Origin: Selenomonas sp. oral taxon 920
GTDB lineage: Bacteria; Bacillota; Negativicutes; Selenomonadales; Selenomonadaceae
Assembly: GCF_001717585.1 (NCBI RefSeq)
Contig: NZ_CP017042.1
Location: 278,501 to 342,500, forward strand
Length of the DNA: 64,000 nucleotides
Reading direction: 5' to 3'
Translations under genes and position numbers: made by a program
The notes under the pieces: generated by a model
Told to the model about the DNA's origin: nothing
Databases searched by the model: none
What the model saw: only the letters and a program-made list of their open reading frames with translations
Shown: in pieces, positions 49,956 to 58,599 of the stretch
Numbering within the stretch: position 1 is the first letter of the stretch
Layout of the letters: the number at the start of each line of letters is the position of its first letter

Positions 49956-50006
49956 TTACAACGAACCTTCTTGAATATATCGTCATAATGAATTGTTATA
50001 CTCCGA

Positions 50007-50294
50007 TTAATATCCTGCATACCATATCTCATATAAAAAATCTAAATTTTCCTCTTTTGATAAGAATAATATTGCTTCATCCCAACAGTTACTTGTTTTA
50101 GAAAACGTTATACTGTTGCTTATTGCGGGTTGAATTCCTCTTCCTGTAATAGAAAATGCATCTAGGGAATCTATATGTATATTATGATTTTTGCAGGTGC
50201 TAATAAAATCTTTTGCAACACTATTGAAAAATAGATACATGCCATCGTAGATGATAATTTTCTTCTGGTATTTTTCTTCCAAGAGCTTAATCAT
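50007..50294 (-). CDS. Small immunity-like protein next to the E5-like toxin end
   Basis: A 95-residue AT-rich gene with a good GGAGG site six bases before its ATG. It starts 23 bp after the stop of the colicin E5-like toxin fragment on the same strand, which is the usual place of the cognate immunity gene in CDI and bacteriocin loci. No family was recognised; it is not evidently similar to the known E5 immunity protein. It appears intact while its neighbours are broken, so it may be kept as an orphan protector. Function is inferred from position. Confidence 0.65.
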   Translation of the reverse strand: MIKLLEEKYQKKIIIYDGMYLFFNSVAKDFISTCKNHNIHIDSLDAFSITGRGIQPAISNSITFSKTSNCWDEAILFLSKEENLDFLYEIWYAGY

Positions 50295-50316
50295 AAAAAA
50301 CCTCCATATTTATACC

Positions 50317-51316
50317 TTAATCATGCGGCTTATAGAGATTTTGGATTGTACTGTCTGGAATCCAATTTTTATCGCCATACTTACTAGTTTGTATTAGCTC
50401 TTTAGTTGTGTCGTCTATTACTACATAATCTCCTTGTTTATTATAATAGACTGTAGCCTGATTTCCTGTTGATTTATTAAACGCTTTTCTAGTTGTATGG
50501 GGACGTTTAATAACATCTTTTATAGAATCAATACTCCATCCCCTTTTCTTGATATAGCGTTCATCTTTTATGCCAAGACCACTAAATTTTGATTGAATAT
50601 TGTTTATGGTAGGTTCGTTTCCAGACGTACTTGCATTAAATTTTGAGAAATCATCTGCAAGATTTTGCCTTGCTCGAACAATACTTGTTCCACCATGAGC
50701 TATTGCCGCTGCTCCAGCTGCTGTAAGTGCTGGCGTTGTTACTGCACCTACACCAGTAGCTCCTGCAGCGATTCCTCCGCCCATTGTTCCCATACCAAAA
50801 GCGATTTCGATACATGGAGGCAATGTCGCCTGTCAATCTGCCCAAATGATAAGCGTTTGTGTTAGCGGAATAAGGGGAATGTCCTGTTATGCCTCTATAT
50901 AACGCTCTCATAACGCCGAACGACATATTTTCGTCGGTTGAGTAGGCTATTTCGGCTGCAAAGTCCCAAAACTGACGTGTCGGATAAGGGCGGATAATTG
51001 TTTCTCCCAGACGATAATACGCATCCCCGTTAAGCGTAACATGATTTGGGTAGCGCTTATTGTTGAAGAAATCGGCAATTTCATCGGAGGATTTTCCCTC
51101 TCTTATAAGTGCTTCTCTTTCTGCTTGTTCATTTTCTTCCTGTGCTTTGTTTTTTTCCTGATACTCCTCTTTCGTTGAGTGCGTTTGCAGTATCTCTGCT
51201 GAGGGCAGAGATGTCCTGTATCGGATTCTCACGGATGTCGATGATTCCCAGTGCGACGGCAGTTTTTGTGGTGCTGTCTGCATCGCCTTTTGTGGGGGAT
51301 GCAAGGGAATCCTTTT
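50317..51316 (-). pseudogene. C-terminal fragment of a CdiA/FhaB-like exoprotein with colicin E5-like RNase domain
   Basis: Three frames are needed. The first (about 51316-51195) reads GIIDIRENPIQDISALSRDTANALNE, like the filamentous haemagglutinin pre-toxin region; it begins directly after an in-frame TAA. The second (to about 50816) continues through WDFAAEIAYSTDENMSFGVMRALYRG and LGRLTGDIASM. A one-base insertion near 50813-50816 then shifts into IEIAFGMGTMGGGIAAGATG and the end RGWSIDSIKDVIKRP...NQATVYYNKQGDYVVID...WIPDSTI. That end matches the colicin E5 ribonuclease domain, which cuts anticodons of tRNAs for Tyr, His, Asn and Asp. The large N-terminal part is absent, so this is a relic. 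Confidence 0.75.
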
Positions 51317-51333
51317 AGTCTGCTAGGTCATGT

Positions 51334-51978
51334 CTAATCAAAATAATATAACAACAGTTTTCGATAATCAATCGTGCCTTCCCTTTTCAACGGCAGAGGA
51401 TGAGCAAATTGGTGCAACATTACGGGATATGCCAAGATTCGTTCGTAAAAGAGGAGATCTCTCTCCTCCAACTCTGTTTCACTGTGAAGAATGGTTAATT
51501 CATCGTCACTATATTTTGCCAGTGCTTTTGATAAATATTTGTAGTCCGGAGAGGTTAGATCGACCTCCGGATTAATCAGGAGCGTAACATGAAACGGCTC
51601 AGATTGGATTATATAGAACCCCACGCTTCCATACACATAAAACTTGTTTTCCTCATAGAACAACCCCATATCCTTTTCCCATGTGTAGACTTCTTCGTCA
51701 AGGACACGTACTTTACTCGCTCCGCCATACCTTGTCCATTCCTCCAAATGCATGTCCCATAATTCAGAATGTTTATCTTTACGATAAACAACTATTTGGC
51801 TTTTATCAAAGGCCTCTATGTATCCTTCAAAAGCAAATGGTGAATTAATTGGAGCAAACCATGTATTCAGCCAATATTTAAATCCGAATAGAACCTGATA
51901 AAGGATCCATACACTTAATAAAGCGCCGCACAGCTTGCCTCCGCGGAGAACTATCTTTTTGATACGATCTATCACCAT
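51334..51978 (-). CDS. Hypothetical membrane-anchored protein
   Basis: A 214-residue protein not recognised. One N-terminal transmembrane helix (about residues 14-36, KLCGALLSVWILYQVLFGFKYWL) precedes an acidic, Tyr-rich domain. GGAGGATT lies six bases before the ATG. AT-rich like the rest of the island and on the same strand as the toxin relic, so it may be another immunity protein or part of the acquired segment; this is a guess from place only. Confidence 0.6.
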   Translation of the reverse strand: MVIDRIKKIVLRGGKLCGALLSVWILYQVLFGFKYWLNTWFAPINSPFAFEGYIEAFDKSQIVVYRKDKHSELWDMHLEEWTRYGGASKVRVLDEEVYTWEKDMGLFYEENKFYVYGSVGFYIIQSEPFHVTLLINPEVDLTSPDYKYLSKALAKYSDDELTILHSETELEERDLLFYERILAYPVMLHQFAHPLPLKREGTIDYRKLLLYYFD

Positions 51979-52061
51979 AGGTCAATCCTCCGACAAGGAA
52001 ACAGTTCCTTGAATTTCTGCTGTCCATAGTAAGGGCTGTAAATTCGCTCGGTTTTCTATAA

Positions 52062-52477
52062 TTAATGGAATTCCTCATCTGTTTCAATATCCTCATATCC
52101 TTGTTTCACGGCATTCGTATACAAGGCGAATAATATCTTGTCATCAACAGAAGAGATATCTATATATACGCTGTCTGTTACAATGACTTCTAAATAAGGT
52201 GCATTCAGATTATCCTTTCTGTTTTCGTGGGGCGATTTTAAACTGAATTTACCAGATACGATATAGTACATATCTGACCTGAGTAATGAGAAAAAATCTT
52301 GGTTTGAAAAACACCTAGAATCAAATAAATCAACGATTTCACCCTTTATATCTTGCCATGCCTGAAGATAAAGATCATCAAGCTCCTATGTGCCATCGAC
52401 CATATCCCTTATGGGGAAAGAATACGATATAAATATTGTCCCCATTCATTTGGGATGATGAAATTTATTTTTTCAGC
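52062..52477 (-). pseudogene. Degraded small gene (hypothetical, possibly an immunity protein)
   Basis: The only ATG frame (52271-52062, 69 residues) begins in the middle of a longer open frame that starts after a TAG near 52385 and reads DLYLQAWQDIKGEIVDLFDS. Further upstream, another frame reads FIIPNEWGQYLYRILSP before a stop. Joining these pieces needs two frame changes and gives a plausible protein of about 135 residues. The family is not recognised. It appears to be a broken gene within the AT-rich island. Confidence 0.5.
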
Positions 52478-52551
52478 TGATGCTTGCAGAGCTGAATTTG
52501 TTCTCGGTGATGGTGACGTTTGTCTCCGTTACTTGTATATCCCTATACTGA

Positions 52552-52980
52552 TTACGGGATACCTAACGTAAAGAACACACCTCCACCCATAAAAATAGCA
52601 CTCAATAAAGCCAATATACTTCTAAGCCGTATCCAGTATCTATCGCGATAATAAGACAATTCTTCCAAGGGCTGTTCTTCACGGCGAAACTTTTCTTCCT
52701 CTAAGACAATTTTTGCCTCAAAGAAGAAAACTGCTCCCAATATAAAGGTGAATATCGCAGGCCCCATCCAAAGGAATTTTGTACGCTCGATCCCTTCCTA
52801 CCAAGCCTCGAAAACCAGCGCCATACAGAAGCATGAAACGGAAAGCATGAAGCAGGAAAACCAATGGCTGAATACATACCATTTCCGATAACGGTATTTT
52901 CTTTCAAATTTCTTGTAGTAATAGAAATATGCCATTTTTCCGGCTGCCCAAAGGAAATAAAGATAAATAGCATATTTCAT
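52552..52980 (-). pseudogene. Small membrane protein gene interrupted by an in-frame TAG
   Basis: From the ATG at 52980 the frame gives 60 residues with two hydrophobic segments, ends at TAG (52800-52798), then stays open in the same frame through GIERTKFLWMGPAIFTFILGAVFFFEAKIVL and a last hydrophobic segment to 52552. Without the TAG it would be a 142-residue protein with about four transmembrane helices. A single base change (CAG, TGG or similar to TAG) explains it. Function unknown; alternative is two separate genes, the second starting at 52767. Confidence 0.55.
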
Positions 52981-53228
52981 GGGTTCTCTTTCCGGTTTTC
53001 TTTATCACTTGCTGTTTCAACAATAATAATGTTAGTCACAATTGTTGCTTCAACGAACACTCCTGCTGATCCTATCAACCAGGTATCTGCAACGCTACTG
53101 AAGGCAGATAAAGAACTGGGGAAAATCCGAGGCGAACTGGCGATCATGTATCCGAACAGATTGCCTGATTAACACTTGTACACATCTTAGAAGACCTGAT
53201 TTACAGACTTTTTTTCACAGACTCCGTT
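52981..53228. other. Stretch with no convincing gene
   Basis: A plus-strand frame ends here with VSATLLKADKELGKIRGELAIMYPNRLPD (stop at 53172) and may be a gene remnant, but its upstream part is antisense to the broken membrane gene and has no start signals. Nothing else is seen before the MITE. Confidence 0.4.
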
Positions 53229-53368
53229 TAGGAAGCACTGATAAATTCATCCGCACTGTCTTTGGGCATCTTTTACGCCCGAACTTCATCCTATGCGTCC
53301 GTTTTGTATTCTTGTTCGGAAAAAACCTGCACAAATCTGAGGAGCTTCATTTTATCAGTGATTCCTTT
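53229..53368. mobile_element. MITE-like element (repeat copy E, full length)
   Basis: About 140 bp with imperfect inverted ends: GGAAGCACTGATAAATTCA on the left and, in complement, GGAATCACTGATAAAATGA on the right. It encodes nothing. Its right end touches the TAA of the glucosaminidase-TPR gene. The left 50 bp resemble copy F at the window end. Confidence 0.7.
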
Positions 53369-54638
53369 ATTTTTTCTTGTGTTTCTTGTCGCCCACATCT
53401 TTGAGGCACGCCTGCATAAGGATCTGGTTGATGAGGATGTCCGTGTTTGCGGGGGCGATGGCTGCACCGTCCGCGAGAGTGTTCCATGCGCCTGTGTAGT
53501 CCTTTGTACGGATGAGGGCGACGGCGAGTGCACTGTAGCTGTTTGCATTTGTTGGCGCGCGGCGGATGGCATCGCGCAGAGCTGCAGCTGCCTTTGCGGG
53601 ATTGTTCTCTGCGAGGAGAACCAGACCGTAATTATGGAGGGCGGCGGCATCGTCGGGGGCGATTTTCAGATAGACTTCGTAGGCACGCCGCGCCTCTTTG
53701 ATATTTCCTGCGCCTGCATGGGCGAGCGCGATGCCGAGGTAGGGCTCGGTACGTTTTGTGTTGCGCTTCTGTGCGGCGGTGAAGTCGGCAAGCGCCTCGA
53801 CGTAGGCACTGCGATGCAGATAGACGAGCCCGCGATAGATGTAGCCCTCAGCATCGCCTGCCTGCATGATGTGTGCGTTCGCAGCGTGCAGAGATGCATC
53901 GGAGCCATCGGGCTGCCGTGCGCGGTCGCGGATGACGATGATCTCCTGTCCGTAGTTCTTGCCGGGGACTGCCCAGACGCCGTTGAGGTCTGTCCAGCGC
54001 GTGAGCCGTCCGTAGATATCGGGGCGGTTTGTGCGGATGAGGTCATAGCGTGGGTCGACGATTGGTTTCGTCGGACGTTCTTTGCGGCTGTATGCGAGGA
54101 GGTGCTGAATGTGGGCGCGTGCGCCCGTACGGATGTCGGGGAAGGAGAGCCCCTTCGCGCCGTTTCCGGTGGCACCAAGCCCGCAGAAATTATTTTGTCT
54201 CCAGTCAACATCGCCGCCGTATACAAAGAAACCTGTTTCCTTGAACGCTTGTGCGAGTGCGAGATCGGGACGCACGCCCTCGTGCTCCGCCTCCTCGTAG
54301 TAGGTGTGGACGAGCTCCTCTGGCGTACCCGTGAGCTTCGGTTTCGGGTTGCGGCGCAGGAGGTAGGCGAGCATCTGCTCCTCGGTTGCCGTTGCCTCTC
54401 CTGCGATTGTGACCGAGGCAGACGCGGGAACGGGCAGTTGAAGGATGTCAGAATCTGCGGCGGGCGAGATAAAAGGAAGTGCTGCGGCGAGCTTTGCATC
54501 TACTGTCATATGCTGCGGTATGGAGGAGGGAAATGCAGGACGCGGGATGGGCACGGTTGTTTCTGCAGCTCCTGTGAGTGAGGGGACACAGAGGAGGATG
54601 GCTGCGGCGCACGCAGCAGCGGTATTTCGCAAAGACAC
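53367..54638 (-). CDS. Exported glucosaminidase-domain protein with TPR repeats
   Basis: A 423-residue secreted protein. The best start is GTG at 54638 (AAGGAAGAG upstream), giving a signal peptide SLRNTAAACAAAILLCVPSLTGAAE. Residues of about 115-260 form a glucosaminidase/FlgJ-type lysozyme-like domain: ELVHTYYEEAEHEGVRPDLALAQAFKETG, with the Glu in the catalytic place, and NNFCGLGATGNGAKGLSFPDIRTGARAHIQHLLAY. The second half is at least four TPR-like repeats (YIYRGLVYLHRSAYVEALADF, PYLGIALAHAGAGNIKEARRAY and so on). Likely a peptidoglycan hydrolase or binding protein in the periplasm. An upstream ATG at 54668 lies within the methyltransferase end. Confidence 0.85.
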   Translation of the reverse strand: MSLRNTAAACAAAILLCVPSLTGAAETTVPIPRPAFPSSIPQHMTVDAKLAAALPFISPAADSDILQLPVPASASVTIAGEATATEEQMLAYLLRRNPKPKLTGTPEELVHTYYEEAEHEGVRPDLALAQAFKETGFFVYGGDVDWRQNNFCGLGATGNGAKGLSFPDIRTGARAHIQHLLAYSRKERPTKPIVDPRYDLIRTNRPDIYGRLTRWTDLNGVWAVPGKNYGQEIIVIRDRARQPDGSDASLHAANAHIMQAGDAEGYIYRGLVYLHRSAYVEALADFTAAQKRNTKRTEPYLGIALAHAGAGNIKEARRAYEVYLKIAPDDAAALHNYGLVLLAENNPAKAAAALRDAIRRAPTNANSYSALAVALIRTKDYTGAWNTLADGAAIAPANTDILINQILMQACLKDVGDKKHKKK

Positions 54639-54654
54639 GGATCTCTTCCTTTCG

Positions 54655-55431
54655 TTACTTTGTTCCATAAAGCATTCCAATGCCGCGCAGCATAAAACGG
54701 ACGGGTGCGGGCATGGGGATGTTTCGCTCGGTATTTGGGAGGTAGGATACATCGGCAATGCCATGCTCTTTGAGATAGGCGACGAATTCATCCATGTTGC
54801 CGTACATATCCTTGTTCCCGAAGGTGTCGTGCAGGGCGAATGCACCGCCCTTTTTCAGGACACGCAGGGCCTCCTCGACGAGCATGAATTTATCCTTCTG
54901 CGTGCGTACTTCATGAAAGACGAAGTTGCTGACAACAGCGTCGAAATGGTTGTCGGGGAAGTCGAGCTTCGCCGCATCCCCGTGCTGAAATGTGCAGCGC
55001 TCCGCGACGCCCTCGATGGCGGCGTTCGCCTCGCACTGCGCCTGTCCGTAATTCCACATCGGTGGCCAGTAGTCGATGCCCTGCACCTCGGCGAGTGGGA
55101 AGTGCTTTGCTGCGGCAATGCTGAGTGCGCCCGAGCCGCAGCCGACCTCGAGTACTCTGCCGAGACCGTCCCACGGCAGCTGATCGAGCAGATAGGTGTG
55201 GATGCGCCGCATGAGACCGCCGCCCTCGAAGGAGAAGACGCAGCGGCAGTAGTACATATAGAGGACGACAAATGTCGCAGCAAAGGAGAGAATGGCGAGG
55301 ATGAAGAAGGGCGCAGTCACACGGTCATAGATGAAGGCATAGAGCGCGGTGAGTACGTAGAGTACGCACGCGATTGCTGCGAGGGTTTTCATCATCGGCG
55401 TGGAGATCCAGTTGCCGTAGTTTGTCTTCAT
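54655..55431 (-). CDS. Membrane-anchored class I SAM-dependent methyltransferase
   Basis: A 258-residue protein with two N-terminal hydrophobic helices (about residues 13-58) followed by a Rossmann methyltransferase domain: VLEVGCGSGALSIAAAKHF (motif I), GIDYWPPMWNYG, GDAAKLDFPDNHFDAVVSNFVFHEV and LRVLKKGGAFALHDTF. The layout resembles the methyltransferase 11 family. Substrate unknown. ATG at 55431 is spaced well from GGAGG; the ATG at 55437 overlaps the previous stop but is too near. It lies between an HD hydrolase and the glucosaminidase protein on the same strand. Confidence 0.88.
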   Translation of the reverse strand: MKTNYGNWISTPMMKTLAAIACVLYVLTALYAFIYDRVTAPFFILAILSFAATFVVLYMYYCRCVFSFEGGGLMRRIHTYLLDQLPWDGLGRVLEVGCGSGALSIAAAKHFPLAEVQGIDYWPPMWNYGQAQCEANAAIEGVAERCTFQHGDAAKLDFPDNHFDAVVSNFVFHEVRTQKDKFMLVEEALRVLKKGGAFALHDTFGNKDMYGNMDEFVAYLKEHGIADVSYLPNTERNIPMPAPVRFMLRGIGMLYGTK

Positions 55432-55433
55432 GG

Positions 55434-56006
55434 TCATTCCTCCTTCGCCAGAGATGCGATCACTTCATCCACTTCGGTGTTGACTTCTGCGCGCAGGTTT
55501 TTGAGTATGGGGGAGAATGCTGCCTCCTTTACACCGTACGTGTGCTGCAGATCATATTCGAGCGGCAGCCATGTGCAGGGATCTCCCTCGTTGTGGGTGA
55601 TCACCGCCTCCATGCGGTCGAGTGCCTTGATGATTTTCGCTTCCTCGGTCTCCATCGCATCCATTTCGGCGAAGAGGCGGCGCACCTCTGTCGCATAGGG
55701 GGCAGGGAGCGAATCGATCCATTCGTCACGCAGGTGATGCTCATACGTACGGTCGATGTCCGTCTTTTCAAATGTCGGGATGTCGCCCGTAAAGACCTCA
55801 CCCATATCGTGCAGGAGCGCCATGAGGAGGACACGCGTGAGGTCGGCGGCGGGGAATGCATCGTGCAGGAAGTATGCCATCAGCGCCATCCGCCAGCTGT
55901 GCTCCGCCACGCTCTCCTGCCGTCCCGACTTCATCCACGCGTGGCGCGTACGCTCTTTGAGTCCTGCGATGCAGTGGATGACGGCGAGATATTCTTTGGG
56001 GGACAT
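55434..56006 (-). CDS. HD domain hydrolase (YfbR-like)
   Basis: A 190-residue HD-superfamily phosphohydrolase. The metal ligands appear as ESVAEHSWRMAL, LLHDMGEVFTGDIP and later KALDRMEAV. This pattern matches the YfbR/HDDC2 group, whose members are 5'-deoxynucleotidases acting on dNMPs. A perfect TATAAT on the minus strand at 56048-56043 suggests a promoter just upstream, with a poor -35. First gene of a three-gene minus-strand run. Confidence 0.88.
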   Translation of the reverse strand: MSPKEYLAVIHCIAGLKERTRHAWMKSGRQESVAEHSWRMALMAYFLHDAFPAADLTRVLLMALLHDMGEVFTGDIPTFEKTDIDRTYEHHLRDEWIDSLPAPYATEVRRLFAEMDAMETEEAKIIKALDRMEAVITHNEGDPCTWLPLEYDLQHTYGVKEAAFSPILKNLRAEVNTEVDEVIASLAKEE

Positions 56007-56104
56007 AGATGCTCCTTTTCATTCGTCTGAGAAATTATATCTATTATAGCACAGACGGATGTGGAGAGGAAATGAGTATGAAATGAAAGTGTTTTTCGTC
56101 GCCC

Positions 56105-56133
56105 TTGTCAACACGACGCGCATATAGTATAGT
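56105..56133 (+). promoter_or_regulatory. Promoter of pheA-aroF
   Basis: TTGTCA (56105-56110), 17-bp spacer and TATAGT (56128-56133), 24 bp before the start. Confidence 0.7.
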
Positions 56134-56157
56134 AGATGTCCGTAGGGAGGAATGCGT

Positions 56158-57015
56158 GTGGGACAGAAAATGGGCGTACTTGGCCCTGTGGGGACGCACA
56201 GCGAGGCGGCGGCGCTCTATCTCGTGGAGTGGCAGAGACTCGACTGTGCGATTGTCTGCTTCAGCGATATCGGCGAATGTCTGCATGCGGTGGAGACGGG
56301 GGCGGTGGATGCCGCATTCGTGCCTGTTGAGAACTCGCTCGAGGGCGCGATTGCCGTGACGCTCGATACGCTCGCACGATCGGACATTCTGAGCGTCCGC
56401 CGTGAGGTCATCTGGCCCGTGCATAATTATCTGATGGGGCGGCGTACAGACGGAGATATCCGCGCGGTCTATTCACACGCGCAGCCCATCGCGCAGTGCC
56501 GTGACTTCCTCCTGAGGCATTGTCCGCATGCAGAAATCATCCAGACTGCGAGCACGGCACGTGCGGCTGAGATTGTCGGTACGGCATCCCTCGATGCGGG
56601 CTGGGCAGCAATCTGTACGAGGCGTGCAGGAGAGCTGAATGGGCTGGTCGAAATCGCAGGCAGGATCGAGGATCGCGGTTCGAACTGTACGCGTTTCTTC
56701 GAGGTCGTGCGCGACGGTACGGCCGCACCGCCCGCGGAGGAGAATGACACCGTCCTCCTCGTCTGCCAGATCGACGGTGCACGCGCGGGGGCGCTTTACG
56801 ATGTGCTCGGTGAGTTTGCACGGCGCTGCGTGAATCTCACGCGGATAGAGTCGCGTCCAGCGCGGACGGAGCTTGGCGCGTATATGTTCTTTTTCGATCT
56901 CGATGCGCACGGCGATGCGGATGCCGTACGCGACTCCATCAATGCTGTCGCAGAGAAGAGCGTCTGGCTGAAGGTTCTCGGCGTGTTTCCCGTGCATACG
57001 GCGCACAATGAATAG
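56158..57015 (+). CDS. pheA: Prephenate dehydratase
   Basis: A 285-residue monofunctional prephenate dehydratase, which makes phenylpyruvate in phenylalanine synthesis. It opens [16 protein letters not shown], has [19 protein letters not shown], the catalytic Thr in NCTRFFEV and a C-terminal ACT domain with the [18 protein letters not shown] stretch that binds phenylalanine for feedback control. The start is GTG at 56158, seven bases after GGGAGG; an ATG at 56152 is too close to the site. A DAHP synthase gene follows after 14 bp, giving the first and a late step of the same pathway. Confidence 0.94.
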   Translation: MGQKMGVLGPVGTHSEAAALYLVEWQRLDCAIVCFSDIGECLHAVETGAVDAAFVPVENSLEGAIAVTLDTLARSDILSVRREVIWPVHNYLMGRRTDGDIRAVYSHAQPIAQCRDFLLRHCPHAEIIQTASTARAAEIVGTASLDAGWAAICTRRAGELNGLVEIAGRIEDRGSNCTRFFEVVRDGTAAPPAEENDTVLLVCQIDGARAGALYDVLGEFARRCVNLTRIESRPARTELGAYMFFFDLDAHGDADAVRDSINAVAEKSVWLKVLGVFPVHTAHNE

Positions 57016-57029
57016 TAAGGAGAGATAAC

Positions 57030-58064
57030 ATGATCGTCATTATGAATTCGGATGCAACGCAGGCTGATATTGAGGGTGTCATTCGTGCAATCAAGGAGAA
57101 GGGGTTGGAGGCAAAGGTTATGGAGGGGGCGCGCCAAAAGATTGTCGGCGTCATTGGCGATAAGACGAAGCTTGCCGCGACCCCGCTTGATGCCATGCAC
57201 GGTGTTGAGACCACCGTCTCCATCTCCAAGAGCTACAAGCTCGCGAGCCGTGAGTTCCATCCTGCGCCGACGGTGATCGATATTCGCGGGGTGAAGATCG
57301 GTGACGGTACGCCTGTTGTCATGGCAGGCCCCTGTGCAGTCGAGTCGCGTGAGCAGCTCATGGAGACGGCGGAACTCGTGAAGGCGGGCGGCGCACAGTT
57401 CATCCGCGGCGGCGCGTACAAGCCGCGCACCTCGCCGTATGCATTTCAGGGACTCGAGGAAGAGGGGCTGAAATATCTCGCGGAGGCACGGGAAAAGACG
57501 GGGCTCGCTGTGGTGACCGAGGTGACCGTGGTTGAGGCGGTCGACAGAGTGGCTGCCTATGCGGATATCCTTCAGATCGGTGCGCGTAATATGCAGAACT
57601 TCGGCCTTTTGAAGGCTGTCGGGCGTGCGGGCAAGCCTGTTATGCTCAAACGCGGTCTTGCCGCGACCATTGACGAGTGGCTGAACGCCGCCGAGTACAT
57701 CATGAACGAGGGGAATCCGAACGTGATCCTCTGCGAGCGCGGCATCCGCACCTATGAGACATACACGCGCAACACGTTCGACATCAGTGCGATTGCGGCA
57801 GTCAAACATCTCTCGCATCTGCCGATCATCGCCGATCCGAGCCACGGCACGGGCAAGTGGCGCATGATCAAGCCGATGTCCCTTGCCGCCATTGCAGCCG
57901 GTGCGGACGGCCTCATCATCGAGGTGCATCCGAACCCCGCGCGTGCGCTGTCCGACGGTCCGCAGTCGCTCACGCCGGAAAACTATCATGACCTCATGAC
58001 GAGCGTGCAGAAACTCGGCCGCTTCATGCGGGATGAGGCGATCGAGCCGATGGTGATGGAGTAA
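57030..58064 (+). CDS. aroF: 3-deoxy-7-phosphoheptulonate synthase (AroA/KDO8P-type DAHP synthase)
   Basis: A 344-residue class I-beta DAHP synthase. Residues 1-70 form a ferredoxin-like regulatory domain ([26 protein letters not shown]). The catalytic barrel follows, with [68 protein letters not shown] and the metal ligands in [10 protein letters not shown] and [17 protein letters not shown]. It condenses PEP with erythrose 4-phosphate, the entry to aromatic synthesis. AAGGAGAG precedes the ATG. Confidence 0.95.
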   Translation: MIVIMNSDATQADIEGVIRAIKEKGLEAKVMEGARQKIVGVIGDKTKLAATPLDAMHGVETTVSISKSYKLASREFHPAPTVIDIRGVKIGDGTPVVMAGPCAVESREQLMETAELVKAGGAQFIRGGAYKPRTSPYAFQGLEEEGLKYLAEAREKTGLAVVTEVTVVEAVDRVAAYADILQIGARNMQNFGLLKAVGRAGKPVMLKRGLAATIDEWLNAAEYIMNEGNPNVILCERGIRTYETYTRNTFDISAIAAVKHLSHLPIIADPSHGTGKWRMIKPMSLAAIAAGADGLIIEVHPNPARALSDGPQSLTPENYHDLMTSVQKLGRFMRDEAIEPMVME

Positions 58065-58077
58065 AGCAGACAGATAT

Positions 58078-58115
58078 AAACAACGGGACGATTCACACGA
58101 ATCGTCCCGTTGTTT
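58078..58115. terminator. Bidirectional terminator
   Basis: A perfect 17-bp stem beginning AAACAACGGGACGATTC with a 4-nt loop, between convergent aroF and ridA. Confidence 0.92.
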
Positions 58116-58137
58116 ATGTCTTGTGCGAGATATCGCC

Positions 58138-58512
58138 TCACACCTCGGCAATCACTTCGATCTCGCAGAGGGCGCCTGCGGGCAGAGCCTTTGCCGCAAC
58201 GCAGGAGCGGGCGGGTTTGCTCGTGAAGTGGCGTGCATAGACATCGTTGAATGCGGCAAAGTCCGCCATGTCCGCGAGGAAGCAAGTGGTCTTGACGACG
58301 CGCGTGAGGTCGGTGCCGGCGGCGGCGAGGACAGCTCTGAGGTTCGCACAGACCTGCGCCGCCTGTCCCTCGACGGTATCCGAGGTGATCTTGCCCGCAG
58401 AGGGGTCGATGCCGATCTGACCCGAGGCGTAGACGAGGTTGCCGACGCGCATTGCCTGACTGTAGGGGCCGAGGGCTGCGGGTGCGTTGTCGCTGTGAAT
58501 GACTTCCATCAT
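58138..58512 (-). CDS. RidA family reactive-intermediate deaminase
   Basis: A 124-residue YjgF/YER057c/UK114 protein. The features LGPYSQAMRVGNLVYASGQIGIDP and the C-terminal RSCVAAKALPAGALCEIEVIAEV, with the catalytic Arg and Glu, are present. RidA trimers hydrolyse 2-aminoacrylate and other enamines released by PLP enzymes. Two adjacent ATG codons (58512 and 58509) could start it; AAAGGAAA lies upstream. It follows the pyk terminator on the same strand and probably has its own promoter or relies on read-through. Confidence 0.94.
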   Translation of the reverse strand: MMEVIHSDNAPAALGPYSQAMRVGNLVYASGQIGIDPSAGKITSDTVEGQAAQVCANLRAVLAAAGTDLTRVVKTTCFLADMADFAAFNDVYARHFTSKPARSCVAAKALPAGALCEIEVIAEV

Positions 58513-58545
58513 AGTTTCCTTTCATCTTGGACATCTTTGTTCAAA

Positions 58546-58580
58546 AAAGGAAGCCGTTTCGGATACAAGCGGCTTCCTTT
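58546..58580 (-). terminator. Terminator of pyk
   Basis: AAAGGAAGCCG with its complement and a T run on the minus strand, 20 bp after the pyk stop. Confidence 0.88.
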
Positions 58581-58599
58581 CGTCATTTGCCAAATGTGC

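Noticed and set aside
52701..52973. Minus-strand 90-codon frame overlapping the broken membrane gene
   Set aside because: The other frame has coherent transmembrane segments on both sides of its TAG; this one lacks a start site and a sensible composition.
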